Assembly: GCA_001650895.1 (NCBI GenBank)
Contig: LXYH01000011.1
Span: 1 to 64,000, forward strand
DNA from: Rhodobacteraceae bacterium EhC02
GTDB lineage: Bacteria > Pseudomonadota > Alphaproteobacteria > Rhodobacterales > Rhodobacteraceae
Length of the DNA: 64,000 bases
Direction of reading: 5' to 3'
Part shown: piece by piece, positions 7,888 through 16,062 of the stretch
Layout of the letters: each line of letters opens with the position of its first letter
How positions within the stretch are numbered: the first letter of the stretch is position 1
Translations under genes and position numbers: made by a program
Notes under the pieces: generated by a model
What the model saw: the letters and a program-made list of their open reading frames with translations, nothing else
Told to the model about the DNA's origin: nothing
The model's database searches: none

Positions 7888-8883
7888 ATGTCCCTGTCAG
7901 GTCCGATCGCCCTTTCCCCTGCGCCATTGACCGACCCCGCCGGGGCGCGGCCCGAGCCTGTGCAGGCGGTCACGATCCTGATGGCGACGCGCAACGGGGC
8001 GGCCAATCTGGTGGCGCAACTGGACAGTTTCGTGGCCCAGGCGCATCCGCCCGCGCAGGTGATCGTCAGCGACGACGGATCGGATGACGCAACGGTGGCG
8101 ATCCTGACGCGGTTCGGGGCGGACCATCCGGGGCTGGGCCTGCGGATCATCGCGGGGCCGCAGCGCGGGGCGGCGGCCAATTTCCTGCATCTGCTGAAGG
8201 CGCTGCCCGCGGATTGCGGCATCATCGCCTTTGCCGATCAGGACGATGTCTGGCTGCCCGACAAGCTGGCGCGCGGGGTGCGCGCGTTGCGCGATGTGCC
8301 GGCGGGCTGTCCCGCGCTGGTGGGCGGTCGCAGCTATGTCTGCGATGCGCAGCTGGGCCGGCGGCGGCTGTCACGCATGGCGCCGGACATGCCGTCGTTC
8401 CGCCATGCGCTGGTACAGAATTTTGCGGGCGGCAACACGATGATGCTGAATGCCGCCGCTGCGCGCCTGCTGCGTGCGGCCGCGCCCGAGGCGGGGCGGA
8501 TCGTGATGCATGACTGGTGGGCCTACCAGATCGTGTCGGGGGCCGGGGGGGCGGTGATCTTCGATCGTGCGCCGCTGGTCCTTTACCGGCAGCACGGGGG
8601 CAACCAGATCGGTGCGAATGCCGGGCCGGGGGCCGCGCTGCGGCGGCTGGGCTGGTTGCTCAAGGGGCGGTTCCGGCGCTGGAACGCGATCAACCTGCGG
8701 GCGCTCGAGGCCTCGGCGCATCGGCTGACGCCGGACAACCGGGCGGTGCTGCGGGACTTCGCGCTGATGCAGCGCGCGGGTCTGATCCGGCGCATGGCCC
8801 TGCTGCGACGGCTGGGCCTGTTCCGGTCCGGCATCTCGGGGCGTCTGTCCTTGTGGATGGCGGTGCTGCTGGGGCGGGTCTGA
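7888..8883 (+). CDS. glycosyltransferase family 2 (rhamnosyltransferase-like)
   Basis: A GT-A fold enzyme of 331 residues. The N-terminal strand VTILMATRNGAANL is followed by VIVSDDGSDD and then by FADQDDVWLPDK, which holds the DxD metal/nucleotide-sugar site. HDWWAYQIV near residue 210 is the usual catalytic-base region in the WbbL/RfbF rhamnosyltransferase-like subgroup. It is soluble or peripheral and would add a sugar to a lipid-linked or growing glycan. The ATG at 7888 lacks a clear Shine-Dalgarno sequence and the first ~28 residues are not conserved-looking, so the true start may lie slightly downstream. It converges on kpsT with an 11-base gap. Confidence 0.88.
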   Translation: MSLSGPIALSPAPLTDPAGARPEPVQAVTILMATRNGAANLVAQLDSFVAQAHPPAQVIVSDDGSDDATVAILTRFGADHPGLGLRIIAGPQRGAAANFLHLLKALPADCGIIAFADQDDVWLPDKLARGVRALRDVPAGCPALVGGRSYVCDAQLGRRRLSRMAPDMPSFRHALVQNFAGGNTMMLNAAAARLLRAAAPEAGRIVMHDWWAYQIVSGAGGAVIFDRAPLVLYRQHGGNQIGANAGPGAALRRLGWLLKGRFRRWNAINLRALEASAHRLTPDNRAVLRDFALMQRAGLIRRMALLRRLGLFRSGISGRLSLWMAVLLGRV

Positions 8884-8894
8884 GGCCGCGGGCC

Positions 8895-9548
8895 TTATTT
8901 CATCAGGTCCTGGTGGCGTCTGATCGCATCCTCGACATCGTCGAAAACCTCGATCCCCCGATCGTGCAGGACCAGGCCCGCATCGCAGAAGCTGCGGATG
9001 TCGGCCATGCTGTGGCTGACCATGATGGCGCTGGATTGGGCCATGCGGGCGCGGAACACCTCGCTGCTTTTCTGGCGAAAGCGGGCGTCGCCGGTCGCTG
9101 TCGCCTCGTCGATCAGGTAGGTGTCGAAGCGGATGCCCATCGAGATGCCGAAGGCCAGCCGTGATCGCATGCCCGCCGAATAGGTGCGCACCGGCATGTG
9201 GAAATGCTCGCCGATTTCGGCGAAGTCCTGCACGAAATCGGTCAACTCGTCGGTATCGACACCATAGATGCGGGCCACGAAGCGGGTGTTCTGCGCACCG
9301 GTCATGTCGCCGTGGAAGCTGCCGGAAAAGCCCACGGTGAAAGAGATCGTACCGTCGCTGATCACCCGGCCGGTATCGGGGCGCAGGGTGCCTGCCACGA
9401 TGCTGAGCAGGGTGGATTTGCCCGCCCCGTTGCGGCCCAGCAGCGCCAGCGAGCGGCCGCTGGGCAGCGTCAGGTTGAGGTTCGAGATCACCGGGCGGTA
9501 TTCGCCGCGCACCCAGAAGCCCTTGGAGATGTCTTCGAAGGCGATCAC
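8895..9548 (-). CDS. kpsT: capsular polysaccharide ABC transporter ATP-binding protein KpsT
   Basis: The 217-residue ABC ATPase shows the Walker A loop GRNGAGKST, the signature YSAGMRSRLAF and the Walker B strand TYLIDEATATGDARF. The unusual 'SAGMRSRLAF' signature and short length are typical of KpsT/BexA/CtrD, which power export of group 2 capsule across the inner membrane with KpsM. It begins at a GTG (9548). It lies 34 bases downstream of kpsE on the same strand and should be co-transcribed with it, while the permease is encoded divergently on the other side of kpsE. Confidence 0.92.
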   Translation of the reverse strand: MIAFEDISKGFWVRGEYRPVISNLNLTLPSGRSLALLGRNGAGKSTLLSIVAGTLRPDTGRVISDGTISFTVGFSGSFHGDMTGAQNTRFVARIYGVDTDELTDFVQDFAEIGEHFHMPVRTYSAGMRSRLAFGISMGIRFDTYLIDEATATGDARFRQKSSEVFRARMAQSSAIMVSHSMADIRSFCDAGLVLHDRGIEVFDDVEDAIRRHQDLMK

Positions 9549-9582
9549 GGCGCGGGCCCTGTCCTGTGCAGCATGGCGCCCC

Positions 9583-10989
9583 TCAGCCCCGGTCGCGCAG
9601 ACTGTAGTAGATCAGCGCCAGCACCGACCACAGCAGCGTCAGGAAGAAGGCGGCAAGCGCCAGGATGATGAAGCGTTCCGGGTAGGCCGCGCGCTGGGCG
9701 AAGGTGGGCTGGATGAAGCTGGCCAGGTAAAGGCTTTGCCGGGTCGCGTTGGATCTTGCCGCATCCAGCGCCATCAGCGAGGCCTGGTAGGTCGTCTCGG
9801 CGAAGCCCTGATCGACCAGAAGGCTTTCGTATTGCGCGATCAGCCGGGGGTATTCGGTCTGGTCCACGGTCACGTCCTGTTCGGCGAAGTTGCGCCGTTC
9901 TTCGGTAATGCGGTTGCGCACCACGTCGATCCTGCGCTGGGCCTGTCGCACGCGCGGGTCGGTGGCTTCCGAGGTTTGCAGCAGCAGGTCATGGTCGATC
10001 AGCGCCTCGGCCAGTTGTTGCTGCAGGTTGTTCAGCACACCCAGACGCCCCTGGATATCGGCCTGCGGATCGACGATCTGGGTGCGCACGCGGAATTCGG
10101 CCAGCGCTTCGCGGGCGACGCGCAGACGCGCGACGGCGGCGTCGAGATCGGCCTCGGCGTTGCGGGTCGTGTCGCGGCGCGCCGTCTCGTTCAGGCGGTT
10201 GATCATCACTTCGCTTTCCTCGACGATCATGCGGGCGATGGTCTGGGCGCTTTGCGGATCGCGGGCGCGGACCTCGGCCAGCATCAGGCCCGAGGACTTG
10301 TCATAGGTCACATTGACCATGCGGCCCCAGAACCAGACAAGATCCTCGATCGTGGCGGTGGGCCAGAGGGAATAGACCGGATCGGCGGGCCAGTCGGCGG
10401 TGTAGTGCCCCATCAGGTCGAAGCGGGCGTCGATCCGTTCGACGATTTCCTGGCTCTGGACATATTCGAAGAGAAGGTCTGAGTTGCCGGGCGCGCCACC
10501 GCCGAAGACATGTGCAAGCCCGCCCATCAGGTCGCTGGCGGAACTGGTTTCCTCCTGCCGGATGGTGAAGCCGGTCAGCGATGCATATTGGTCGCGCGCC
10601 ATCCCGAAGAGATAGAGCGCGATCAGCGCGAGGGGCAGCAGGATGACCAGTGCGATGCTGAGGAACAGGCCGCGATGGCGACGCCTGACGCGGGCCTCGC
10701 CCGCCATGGGCATCAGGGATGGCGTTGCGGGCTGGGGCGGTGCCTGTTGCGGTGCGACGGGCCTGACCGGCGTGGGCACGGCCGCAGGTTGCGGCGCGGG
10801 TGGCGTGGCAGGGGGTGAAGCAGGTGCAGGAGCAGGGGCTGGCTGTGCTGCGGGTGGGGCAGCGGCGGGCTGTGCCGCCGCAGCGGGCTGGCCCGGTGTT
10901 GCCGTCTGCGCCTCTGGGACTGCCTGGGCCGCCTGGGCCGCCTGGGCCGCCTGGGCCACCTGGGCCGATGTCACCCTTGAATCACTCAT
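9583..10989 (-). CDS. kpsE: capsule export inner-membrane/periplasmic protein KpsE-like (polysaccharide co-polymerase type)
   Basis: From the ATG at 10989 (GAAGG box seven bases upstream) the protein is 468 residues. Residues ~1-100 are an unusual cytoplasmic extension of Ala, Gln and Pro. A first membrane segment follows the basic RVRRRHRG block (LFLSIALVILLPLALIALYL). A long periplasmic domain with coiled-coil helices follows, then a final membrane segment (ILALAAFFLTLLWSVLALIYY). This two-helix topology with a periplasmic coiled coil is that of KpsE/BexC/CtrB, which links the KpsMT exporter to the outer-membrane KpsD/Wza channel. The extension is encoded partly by a 9-base tandem repeat. 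No outer-membrane partner is encoded in the window. Confidence 0.9.
   Translation of the reverse strand: MSDSRVTSAQVAQAAQAAQAAQAVPEAQTATPGQPAAAAQPAAAPPAAQPAPAPAPASPPATPPAPQPAAVPTPVRPVAPQQAPPQPATPSLMPMAGEARVRRRHRGLFLSIALVILLPLALIALYLFGMARDQYASLTGFTIRQEETSSASDLMGGLAHVFGGGAPGNSDLLFEYVQSQEIVERIDARFDLMGHYTADWPADPVYSLWPTATIEDLVWFWGRMVNVTYDKSSGLMLAEVRARDPQSAQTIARMIVEESEVMINRLNETARRDTTRNAEADLDAAVARLRVAREALAEFRVRTQIVDPQADIQGRLGVLNNLQQQLAEALIDHDLLLQTSEATDPRVRQAQRRIDVVRNRITEERRNFAEQDVTVDQTEYPRLIAQYESLLVDQGFAETTYQASLMALDAARSNATRQSLYLASFIQPTFAQRAAYPERFIILALAAFFLTLLWSVLALIYYSLRDRG
10922..10966. repeat. 9-bp tandem repeat (5 units) inside kpsE
   Basis: Five consecutive copies of GCCTGGGCC (the last with A for the first G) occur here in the plus orientation. 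On the coding strand they encode the Ala-Gln-Ala repeats at the N-terminus of KpsE. Because the unit is a multiple of three, slippage would change the length of the extension without a frameshift. Confidence 0.9.
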
Positions 10990-11125
10990 ACTGCAACCTT
11001 CACTCGATAAACCGGCATGGTAATGTGCCTTGCAAGGGCTTATCAACTAAAGAGCGCAAGCCCAAGCCCCAAGGTCTTCCGGGGTGGCGGGGTTGTGCTT
11101 GGCAGGTGTGAAAGTAGGTGGTGCG

Positions 11126-11941
11126 ATGTCAATGCCGATGCCCGCAGGGCCCGGCGCCCATGGCGCGAATGGTTTGAACCCGGTTGCGCGGGTGCGTGTG
11201 ATCGTGGCCTTGATGCTGCGCGAGATGTCGACGCGCTATGGCCGCACGCCGGGCGGCTATGCCTGGGCCATCGCCGAGCCGCTGGGCATGATCATCGTTC
11301 TGGGCATGGCCTTTGCGCTGCTGGCCAATGCGCCCTCGCTGGGCACGTCATTCCTGTTGTTCAAGGCGACGGGCTACATGATCCTGCAGGTTTTCACCGT
11401 GCTGGGCGGCAATGTCGGCAATGCGCTGACATTCTCGCGGCCCTTGCTGCTGTATCCGCGTGTCACCTGGGTCGATGCGATCGCGGGGCGGTTCATCCTG
11501 AACCTGATGGTGGTGGTCGTGGTGACGATCCTGATCATCTGGGCGATCGTGCTATACGACGGGCTGACGCTGATGCTGGACTGGGGGCCGATCATGATGG
11601 CGATGGGGATGGCGGGGCTGCTGGGGCTTGGGCTGGGCTGCCTGAACTGCTACCTCTTCATGCGCTTTCCGGTCTGGAACCAGCTGTGGCGCATTCTGAC
11701 ACAACCCTTGTTCCTGATTTCGGGTGTCATCTTTCTTTACGAGGACATGCCGATCTTTGCGCAGCAGTGGTCGTGGTACAATCCGCTGCTGCACCTGACG
11801 GGCCTGATGCGCGAGGGGTTCTATCCGCTCTATCGCCCTTCCTATATCTCGCTGGCCTATGTCGGGGTCTGGATCCTGGTGCCCATGGGTCTTGGTCTTC
11901 TGCTGCTGCGGCGCTATCACCGGGAATTGCTGAACCGCTAG
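11126..11941 (+). CDS. kpsM: capsular polysaccharide ABC transporter permease KpsM
   Basis: An integral membrane protein of the ABC-2 permease family with about six hydrophobic segments. The N-terminal amphipathic part MLREMSTRYGRTPGGYAWAIAEP is characteristic of KpsM/Wzm/BexB permeases. The ATG at 11126 (AGGTG five bases upstream) gives 271 residues; the frame opens 42 bases earlier but without a ribosome-binding site. The partner ATPase KpsT and the KpsE-like protein are on the opposite strand, so the exporter is split between two divergent transcripts controlled from the 136-base region 10990-11125. The substrate should be the glycan made by the genes to the left. Confidence 0.9.
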   Translation: MSMPMPAGPGAHGANGLNPVARVRVIVALMLREMSTRYGRTPGGYAWAIAEPLGMIIVLGMAFALLANAPSLGTSFLLFKATGYMILQVFTVLGGNVGNALTFSRPLLLYPRVTWVDAIAGRFILNLMVVVVVTILIIWAIVLYDGLTLMLDWGPIMMAMGMAGLLGLGLGCLNCYLFMRFPVWNQLWRILTQPLFLISGVIFLYEDMPIFAQQWSWYNPLLHLTGLMREGFYPLYRPSYISLAYVGVWILVPMGLGLLLLRRYHRELLNR

Positions 11942-11982
11942 AAACCGGGCGGCACTGACCGGAACAGCAAGGAGATGTCGTG

Positions 11983-12522
11983 ATGCAATTCGTCGATGAG
12001 CCCAAGGGGCGGACGGAGGATGTCGCCGCGCATTTCGCAGAAACCTTCACCGCCGCAGAGGGACCTCTGGAAGGGGCGCTGATCGGGGGCCTGGTGCGCG
12101 AGCTGCTGACGGACACGCCCCCCCGTGACCTGCATGTCTTTCTGGCCTGCGAGGGTGAGGCGATCATCGGCGGCGCGATCTTCAGCCGGATGCGCCATGA
12201 TCAGGACGCGCGCCAGGTGTTCATCCTGTCGCCGATGGCGGTGGTGCCGGACAGGCAGGGGCAGGGCGTCGGGCAGGCCTTGCTGCGGCATGCGCTGGCG
12301 GCGTTGCGCGCGCAGGGTGTGGATGTGGCGCTGACCTATGGCGATCCGGCGTTCTATGCAAAGGCAGGATTTGCGCAGATCACGCAGGCGCAGGCGGCTG
12401 CACCCTTCGCCTTGCAGCAGCCCGAGGGATGGCTGGGCCAGTCATTGACGGATGCCCCGTTCACACCTCTGAAAGGCGCGGCCAGTTGCGTGGGCGCGCT
12501 GCGCAAACCCGATCTGTGGTAA
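11983..12522 (+). CDS. GNAT family N-acetyltransferase
   Basis: The 179-residue protein has the acetyl-CoA loop VVPDRQGQGVGQALLRHAL (R/Q-x-x-G-x-G) and the beta-bulge strand FILSPMAV, then YGDPAFYAKAGF, a phrase typical of the YhbS-like GNAT subgroup. Such enzymes transfer an acetyl group to an amine; the substrate is unknown. A clear AAGGAG lies eight bases before the ATG at 11983 (a GTG at 11980 is also in frame). It follows kpsM by 41 bases on the same strand, but nothing links it to capsule synthesis. Confidence 0.88.
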   Translation: MQFVDEPKGRTEDVAAHFAETFTAAEGPLEGALIGGLVRELLTDTPPRDLHVFLACEGEAIIGGAIFSRMRHDQDARQVFILSPMAVVPDRQGQGVGQALLRHALAALRAQGVDVALTYGDPAFYAKAGFAQITQAQAAAPFALQQPEGWLGQSLTDAPFTPLKGAASCVGALRKPDLW

Positions 12523-12578
12523 CGCCGTCGCGCGCACCCGTCCTGGCGCAAACCGTCATCAGCCTGAGGGGGGATTTC

Positions 12579-12652
12579 TGGAGGCGGGTACCGGAATCGA
12601 ACCGGTCTACACGGATTTGCAATCCGCTGCGTAACCTCTCCGCCAACCCGCC
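12579..12652 (-). tRNA. tRNA-Cys (GCA)
   Basis: Read on the minus strand, the 74-base gene folds into a standard cloverleaf. The acceptor arm GGCGGGT pairs with ACCCGCC, the anticodon loop is TTGCAAA with anticodon GCA, the T arm is CCGGTTCGATTCCGG, and the 3' end is TCCA encoded in the DNA. Confidence 0.96.
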
Positions 12653-12807
12653 GCCGAGATGGCGATGCAACTAGCGGATATTCCGGGCCGCTGCAAGACC
12701 TCAGACGAGAGCTGCGGCAGATCGCACGAGGCGGCGCATTCCCGTTGCCCAGCCCCCGACGATGTGACAAAAGACGAAAGCAGAGACTGAACGGAAGAGT
12801 TTAGCTG

Positions 12808-13461
12808 ATGACAGATTACGCCGCGCGCCGCACCACCATGGTGGATACGCAGGTCCGTCCTTCGGATGTGACGAAATTCCCCATCATCGAGGCGATGCTT
12901 TCGATCCCGCGCGAGGAATTCGTGCCCGACAACCGCCGCGAGGCGGCTTATGTGGGCGAAAATCTGGATATCGGCGCGGGACGCGTGATGCTGGAGCCAC
13001 GCACGCTGGCCAAGATGCTGGATGCGCTTGATGTGCAGCGCGACGAGATGGTGCTCGATCTGGGCTGCGGGCTTGGTTATTCCTCTGCGGTGATCGCGCG
13101 CCTGGCCGAAGCGGTCGTGGCCGTGGAAAGCATCGAGGCACTGGCCTCCGAGGCGCAGGATATCCTGTCGCGGGAAGGTGCCGACAACGTGATCCTGCAT
13201 CAGGGGCCGCTGGCCGAGGGTGCAGCACAGCATGGTCCCTATGATGTGATCGTGATCGAAGGGGCGGTCGCTGAACTGCCGGCCTCGATCCTTGATCAGT
13301 TGAAGGACGGCGGGCGCATCGCCTGCCTTTTCATGGAGGGGGCGCTGGGCGTCGTGCGCATCGGCTACAAGCTGGACGGCGGCATCAGTTGGCGGTTTGC
13401 CTTCAATGCCGGCGCACCTGTGCTGGCGGGCTTCGAGAAACAGGCAGCGTTCAGCCTTTGA
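12808..13461 (+). CDS. protein-L-isoaspartate O-methyltransferase-like protein
   Basis: The 217-residue protein has the PIMT fold: N-terminal MVDTQVRPSDV, then IPREEFVPDN, then the SAM-binding strand MVLDLGCGLGYSSAVIARL. True PIMT repairs isoaspartyl residues and carries a G-H-x-x-S-x-P loop. Here the corresponding segment reads IGAGRVMLEP, so the conserved His and Ser are missing and classical repair activity is doubtful. The C-terminus WRFAFNAGAPVLAGFEK is typical of the alphaproteobacterial variant encoded directly upstream of tolC. The tolC-like gene starts 57 bases downstream on the same strand, so the two are probably co-transcribed. Confidence 0.88.
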   Translation: MTDYAARRTTMVDTQVRPSDVTKFPIIEAMLSIPREEFVPDNRREAAYVGENLDIGAGRVMLEPRTLAKMLDALDVQRDEMVLDLGCGLGYSSAVIARLAEAVVAVESIEALASEAQDILSREGADNVILHQGPLAEGAAQHGPYDVIVIEGAVAELPASILDQLKDGGRIACLFMEGALGVVRIGYKLDGGISWRFAFNAGAPVLAGFEKQAAFSL

Positions 13462-13517
13462 ATGGACAATGGGGGCGCGGCGGCAGCGCCCCAGACATCA
13501 GTTGACGGGATGAAGCG

Positions 13518-14978
13518 ATGGCACGGATGACCAAAACCACGGCGCACAAGACCAGCAGCGGCAAGGCAAGACACTTGCACAGGTTCGTGGCGGGGGTGGT
13601 CGCCGGGATGCTGTTCCTCGGGGCGCCCGTAGCGGCCGTGTCCGAAACCCTCGCGGATGCCCTGGCAGGGTCCTACACGAATAGCGGTCTGCTTGAACAG
13701 AACCGCGCGCTTCTGCGGGCGGCGGATGAAGATGTGGCCGTGGCGCTGTCGGCGCTGCGTCCGGTCGTCAGCTGGGTCGGCGACGTGACCTACAACAAGG
13801 GCGAGCAGCGAGCCCTGGCGGTCGGCAACCTTGTGCGCGAAACCGAAGAGACCACCGCGTCCCTGGGCCTGTCGTTCGAGATCGTTCTCTATGACGGCGG
13901 TCGGACGCGCATGGGCGTGGATATCACCAAGGAATCCGTGCTGGCGACGCGCCAGTCGCTTCTGAGTGTCGAGCAGAGCATCCTGTTGCAGGCCGTGCAG
14001 GCCTTCATGGATGTCCGGTCCAATACCGAGATCGTGGCCCTGCGGCGCAACAACGTGCGCGTGATCACCCAGGAACTGCGCGCGGCGCAGGACCGTTTCG
14101 ACGTGGGTGAAGTGACCCGGACCGATGTGGCCCTGGCCGAGGCGCGCCTGGCTGGCGCGAATGCGTTGCTGGCGCAGGCCGAAGGCGATCTGGCCGAGGC
14201 GCGCGCCTTCTACCGCTTTGCCGTGGGGCGTGATGCGAATGCGCTGGCCGCTCCGCCGGCCCTGCCGGCGCGGCCCGCATCGGTTTCGGCGGCGCAGGAC
14301 CTTGCGATGCGCAGCCATCCCGACATCCTGCGTGCGCAGCACGAGGTGACCGTGTCGGACTTGCGTGTACTGGTGGCCAAATCGGCGGCGATCCCGACCG
14401 TGCGCCTTCAGTCGCGTTACGGGGTGACCGAAGATCTGAACAACACCGATTACAGCCGCGGCGGCAGCATCGGGATCGGCGTGTCCGGCCCGATCTACCA
14501 GGGCGGGCGCAATTCCGCGCTGGAGCGGCAGGCGATCAACCGCGGCACCGCGGCCCGTTCCGCGCTTTACGAGTCGACGCGGCGCGTGGCGCAGAACGTC
14601 AGCACGGCCTTTGCCCGTGTCGATGTGGCCCGTGCCGCGATCGAGGCCAGCGACCGGCAGATCCGCGCGGCCCGCACCGCCTTTGAGGGGGTGCGCGAAG
14701 AGGCATCTCTTGGGGCGCGCACCACGCTGGATGTGCTGAATGCCGAACAGGAATTGCTGGATGCGCAGGCCAACCGGATCACGGCGGTGTCGAACCAGTA
14801 TGTGGCGGGCTACGGCCTTCTGGCCGCGATGGGGCAATTGACGGCGCAGAAGCTGCGTCTGAACGTGCAGGTCTATGATCCCAGCGCCTATTACAACCAG
14901 GTGCAGCGCGCGCCCAGCAAGATCAGCAGCCAGGGACGCCAGCTTGACCAGGTCCTGAAGTCTTTGGGAAGAGAGTAA
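13518..14978 (+). CDS. tolC: TolC family outer membrane channel protein
   Basis: The 486-residue protein starts with a basic N-terminus and a hydrophobic signal peptide (VAGVVAGMLFLGAPVAAVSE), then the TolC hallmark TLADALAGSYTNSGLLEQNRALLRAADEDV. It shows the internal duplication of long helices with repeated 'A-x-x-D/A-R-x-A' heptads, and the second-half motif ARTTLDVLNAEQELLDAQ. TolC trimers form the outer-membrane duct for type I secretion and RND/MFS efflux. A candidate user in this window is the RND pair at 45.9-50.1 kb, which has no outer-membrane gene of its own. It lies in an operon-like arrangement with the PIMT-like gene upstream. Confidence 0.93.
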   Translation: MARMTKTTAHKTSSGKARHLHRFVAGVVAGMLFLGAPVAAVSETLADALAGSYTNSGLLEQNRALLRAADEDVAVALSALRPVVSWVGDVTYNKGEQRALAVGNLVRETEETTASLGLSFEIVLYDGGRTRMGVDITKESVLATRQSLLSVEQSILLQAVQAFMDVRSNTEIVALRRNNVRVITQELRAAQDRFDVGEVTRTDVALAEARLAGANALLAQAEGDLAEARAFYRFAVGRDANALAAPPALPARPASVSAAQDLAMRSHPDILRAQHEVTVSDLRVLVAKSAAIPTVRLQSRYGVTEDLNNTDYSRGGSIGIGVSGPIYQGGRNSALERQAINRGTAARSALYESTRRVAQNVSTAFARVDVARAAIEASDRQIRAARTAFEGVREEASLGARTTLDVLNAEQELLDAQANRITAVSNQYVAGYGLLAAMGQLTAQKLRLNVQVYDPSAYYNQVQRAPSKISSQGRQLDQVLKSLGRE

Positions 14979-14993
14979 AATACTTTCTATCTG

Positions 14994-15022
14994 TTGTGCG
15001 AACTGCTGGCAGAGGCTACACT
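14994..15022 (+). promoter_or_regulatory. candidate sigma-70 promoter for the DUF2497 gene
   Basis: TTGTGC (14994-14999) and TACACT (15017-15022) are separated by 17 bases and lie about 30 bases before the ATG at 15051, in the short gap after tolC. Spacing and position fit a housekeeping promoter; no experimental support is visible. Confidence 0.4.
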
Positions 15023-15050
15023 TGCCACGAGGCGAGAGTGGTAATTCGAC

Positions 15051-15947
15051 ATGAGCGATCCTGTGACCAATGTGGCAATCGAGGACGTCTTGTCCTCCAT
15101 CAGGCGGCTGGTGTCCGAAGATGCCCGCGTGCGTCCGCTTGGGCTGCGCGCCGAGCCTGAGGTGCCTGAGGCCTCTGCAGGCAAGCTGGTGCTGACGCCG
15201 GCGCTGCGTGTCTCTGCCCCCGCTGGTGACGACGCTGGTGACGACGCACAGGGCGAAGCACAGCAGGATGCCGCAACCGAGGCAGAGCCGTCCGCGGTCG
15301 ATCAGGATCATTCCGAAGACGCGCCGACGCAAGACGCCGTGCAGGGCGACCTTTCCGATCAGCTGGCAGAGGATGATGCCCACCACCCCGCCGAGGCGGA
15401 GATGGCGCAGGACGGTGACGATGCCGCCATGGCATGGGAAGATCATCTGGATGATGCGCGCGATACCGCGCCCCTGCGTCTGTCGGATGCGCTGGTGGCC
15501 GATATTCCCGAAGCCATGATCGACATGGCCGAGGAGGCGGGCGATGCGGATGCAGCGCCTGAGGACATGGTGTCCGAAGCGGCTGAAACCCATGACGCCT
15601 GGACGATGTCATCCCCGGCACCCGAGGGTGGCGAGGCGATGATCGCTGATGTCGAAGATCCGGCTGCATCGGCGGATTTCGTCTTTGCATCGTCGCGGGA
15701 TGCTGCGGGCTATGAGGATGCGACCGGACAGTCGGCGGCTTATGACGCTGCCGACGACGGCGAACCCGCAGCCAGCATTTTCCGCGACGAAGATACCATT
15801 CTGGACGAGGAAAGCCTGCGCGAACTGGTGGCCGAAATCGTCCGCCAGGAATTGCAGGGCGCGCTTGGCGAACGGATCACCCGCAATGTGCGCAAACTGG
15901 TGCGCCGGGAAATCCACCGGGCCCTGACAAGCCACGAGCTTGAATGA
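15051..15947 (+). CDS. DUF2497 domain protein (PopZ-like organisation)
   Basis: The 298-residue protein has a short conserved N-terminus, IEDVLSSIRRLVSED. A ~200-residue strongly acidic, Ala/Asp/Glu-rich and probably disordered middle follows, then a conserved C-terminal helix block, SLRELVAEIVRQELQGALGE, ending RNVRKLVRREIHRAL. Conserved helices at both ends joined by an acidic Pro/Asp-rich linker is the layout of the polar organising protein PopZ, to which DUF2497 is related. The basic C-terminus could self-assemble or bind partners. Whether it acts at the cell pole in this organism is an inference. It is followed by a strong hairpin terminator. Confidence 0.8.
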   Translation: MSDPVTNVAIEDVLSSIRRLVSEDARVRPLGLRAEPEVPEASAGKLVLTPALRVSAPAGDDAGDDAQGEAQQDAATEAEPSAVDQDHSEDAPTQDAVQGDLSDQLAEDDAHHPAEAEMAQDGDDAAMAWEDHLDDARDTAPLRLSDALVADIPEAMIDMAEEAGDADAAPEDMVSEAAETHDAWTMSSPAPEGGEAMIADVEDPAASADFVFASSRDAAGYEDATGQSAAYDAADDGEPAASIFRDEDTILDEESLRELVAEIVRQELQGALGERITRNVRKLVRREIHRALTSHELE

Positions 15948-15995
15948 CGGCCTGCCTGGGCGGTTCACAAACCTTTTTCATCGCATGATCTGAAA

Positions 15996-16029
15996 CGAAA
16001 AATGCGCCCGTGAAAGGGCGCATTTTTCG
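15996..16029. terminator. bidirectional rho-independent terminator
   Basis: A perfect 14-bp stem (15996-16009 with 16016-16029) with a six-base loop. The stem has an A-run on one side and a T-run on the other, so it can stop transcription from both the DUF2497 gene (plus) and the small gene at 16063 (minus). Confidence 0.9.
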
Positions 16030-16062
16030 CGACTGTGCCCCGCCGTCAGGCGGGGCCGGGGA

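Noticed and set aside
1-11941. idea that the polysaccharide locus is a mobile genomic island
   Set aside because: No integrase, transposase, flanking tRNA repeat or att-like direct repeat was found; only one gene is clearly deviant in base composition. Replacement by homologous recombination is simpler.
13365-15593. 742-codon open frame on the minus strand opposite the PIMT-like, tolC and DUF2497 genes
   Set aside because: It is antisense to three well-supported genes; the translation is His/Arg/Gly-rich without any family motif, as expected for an antisense shadow in GC-rich DNA.
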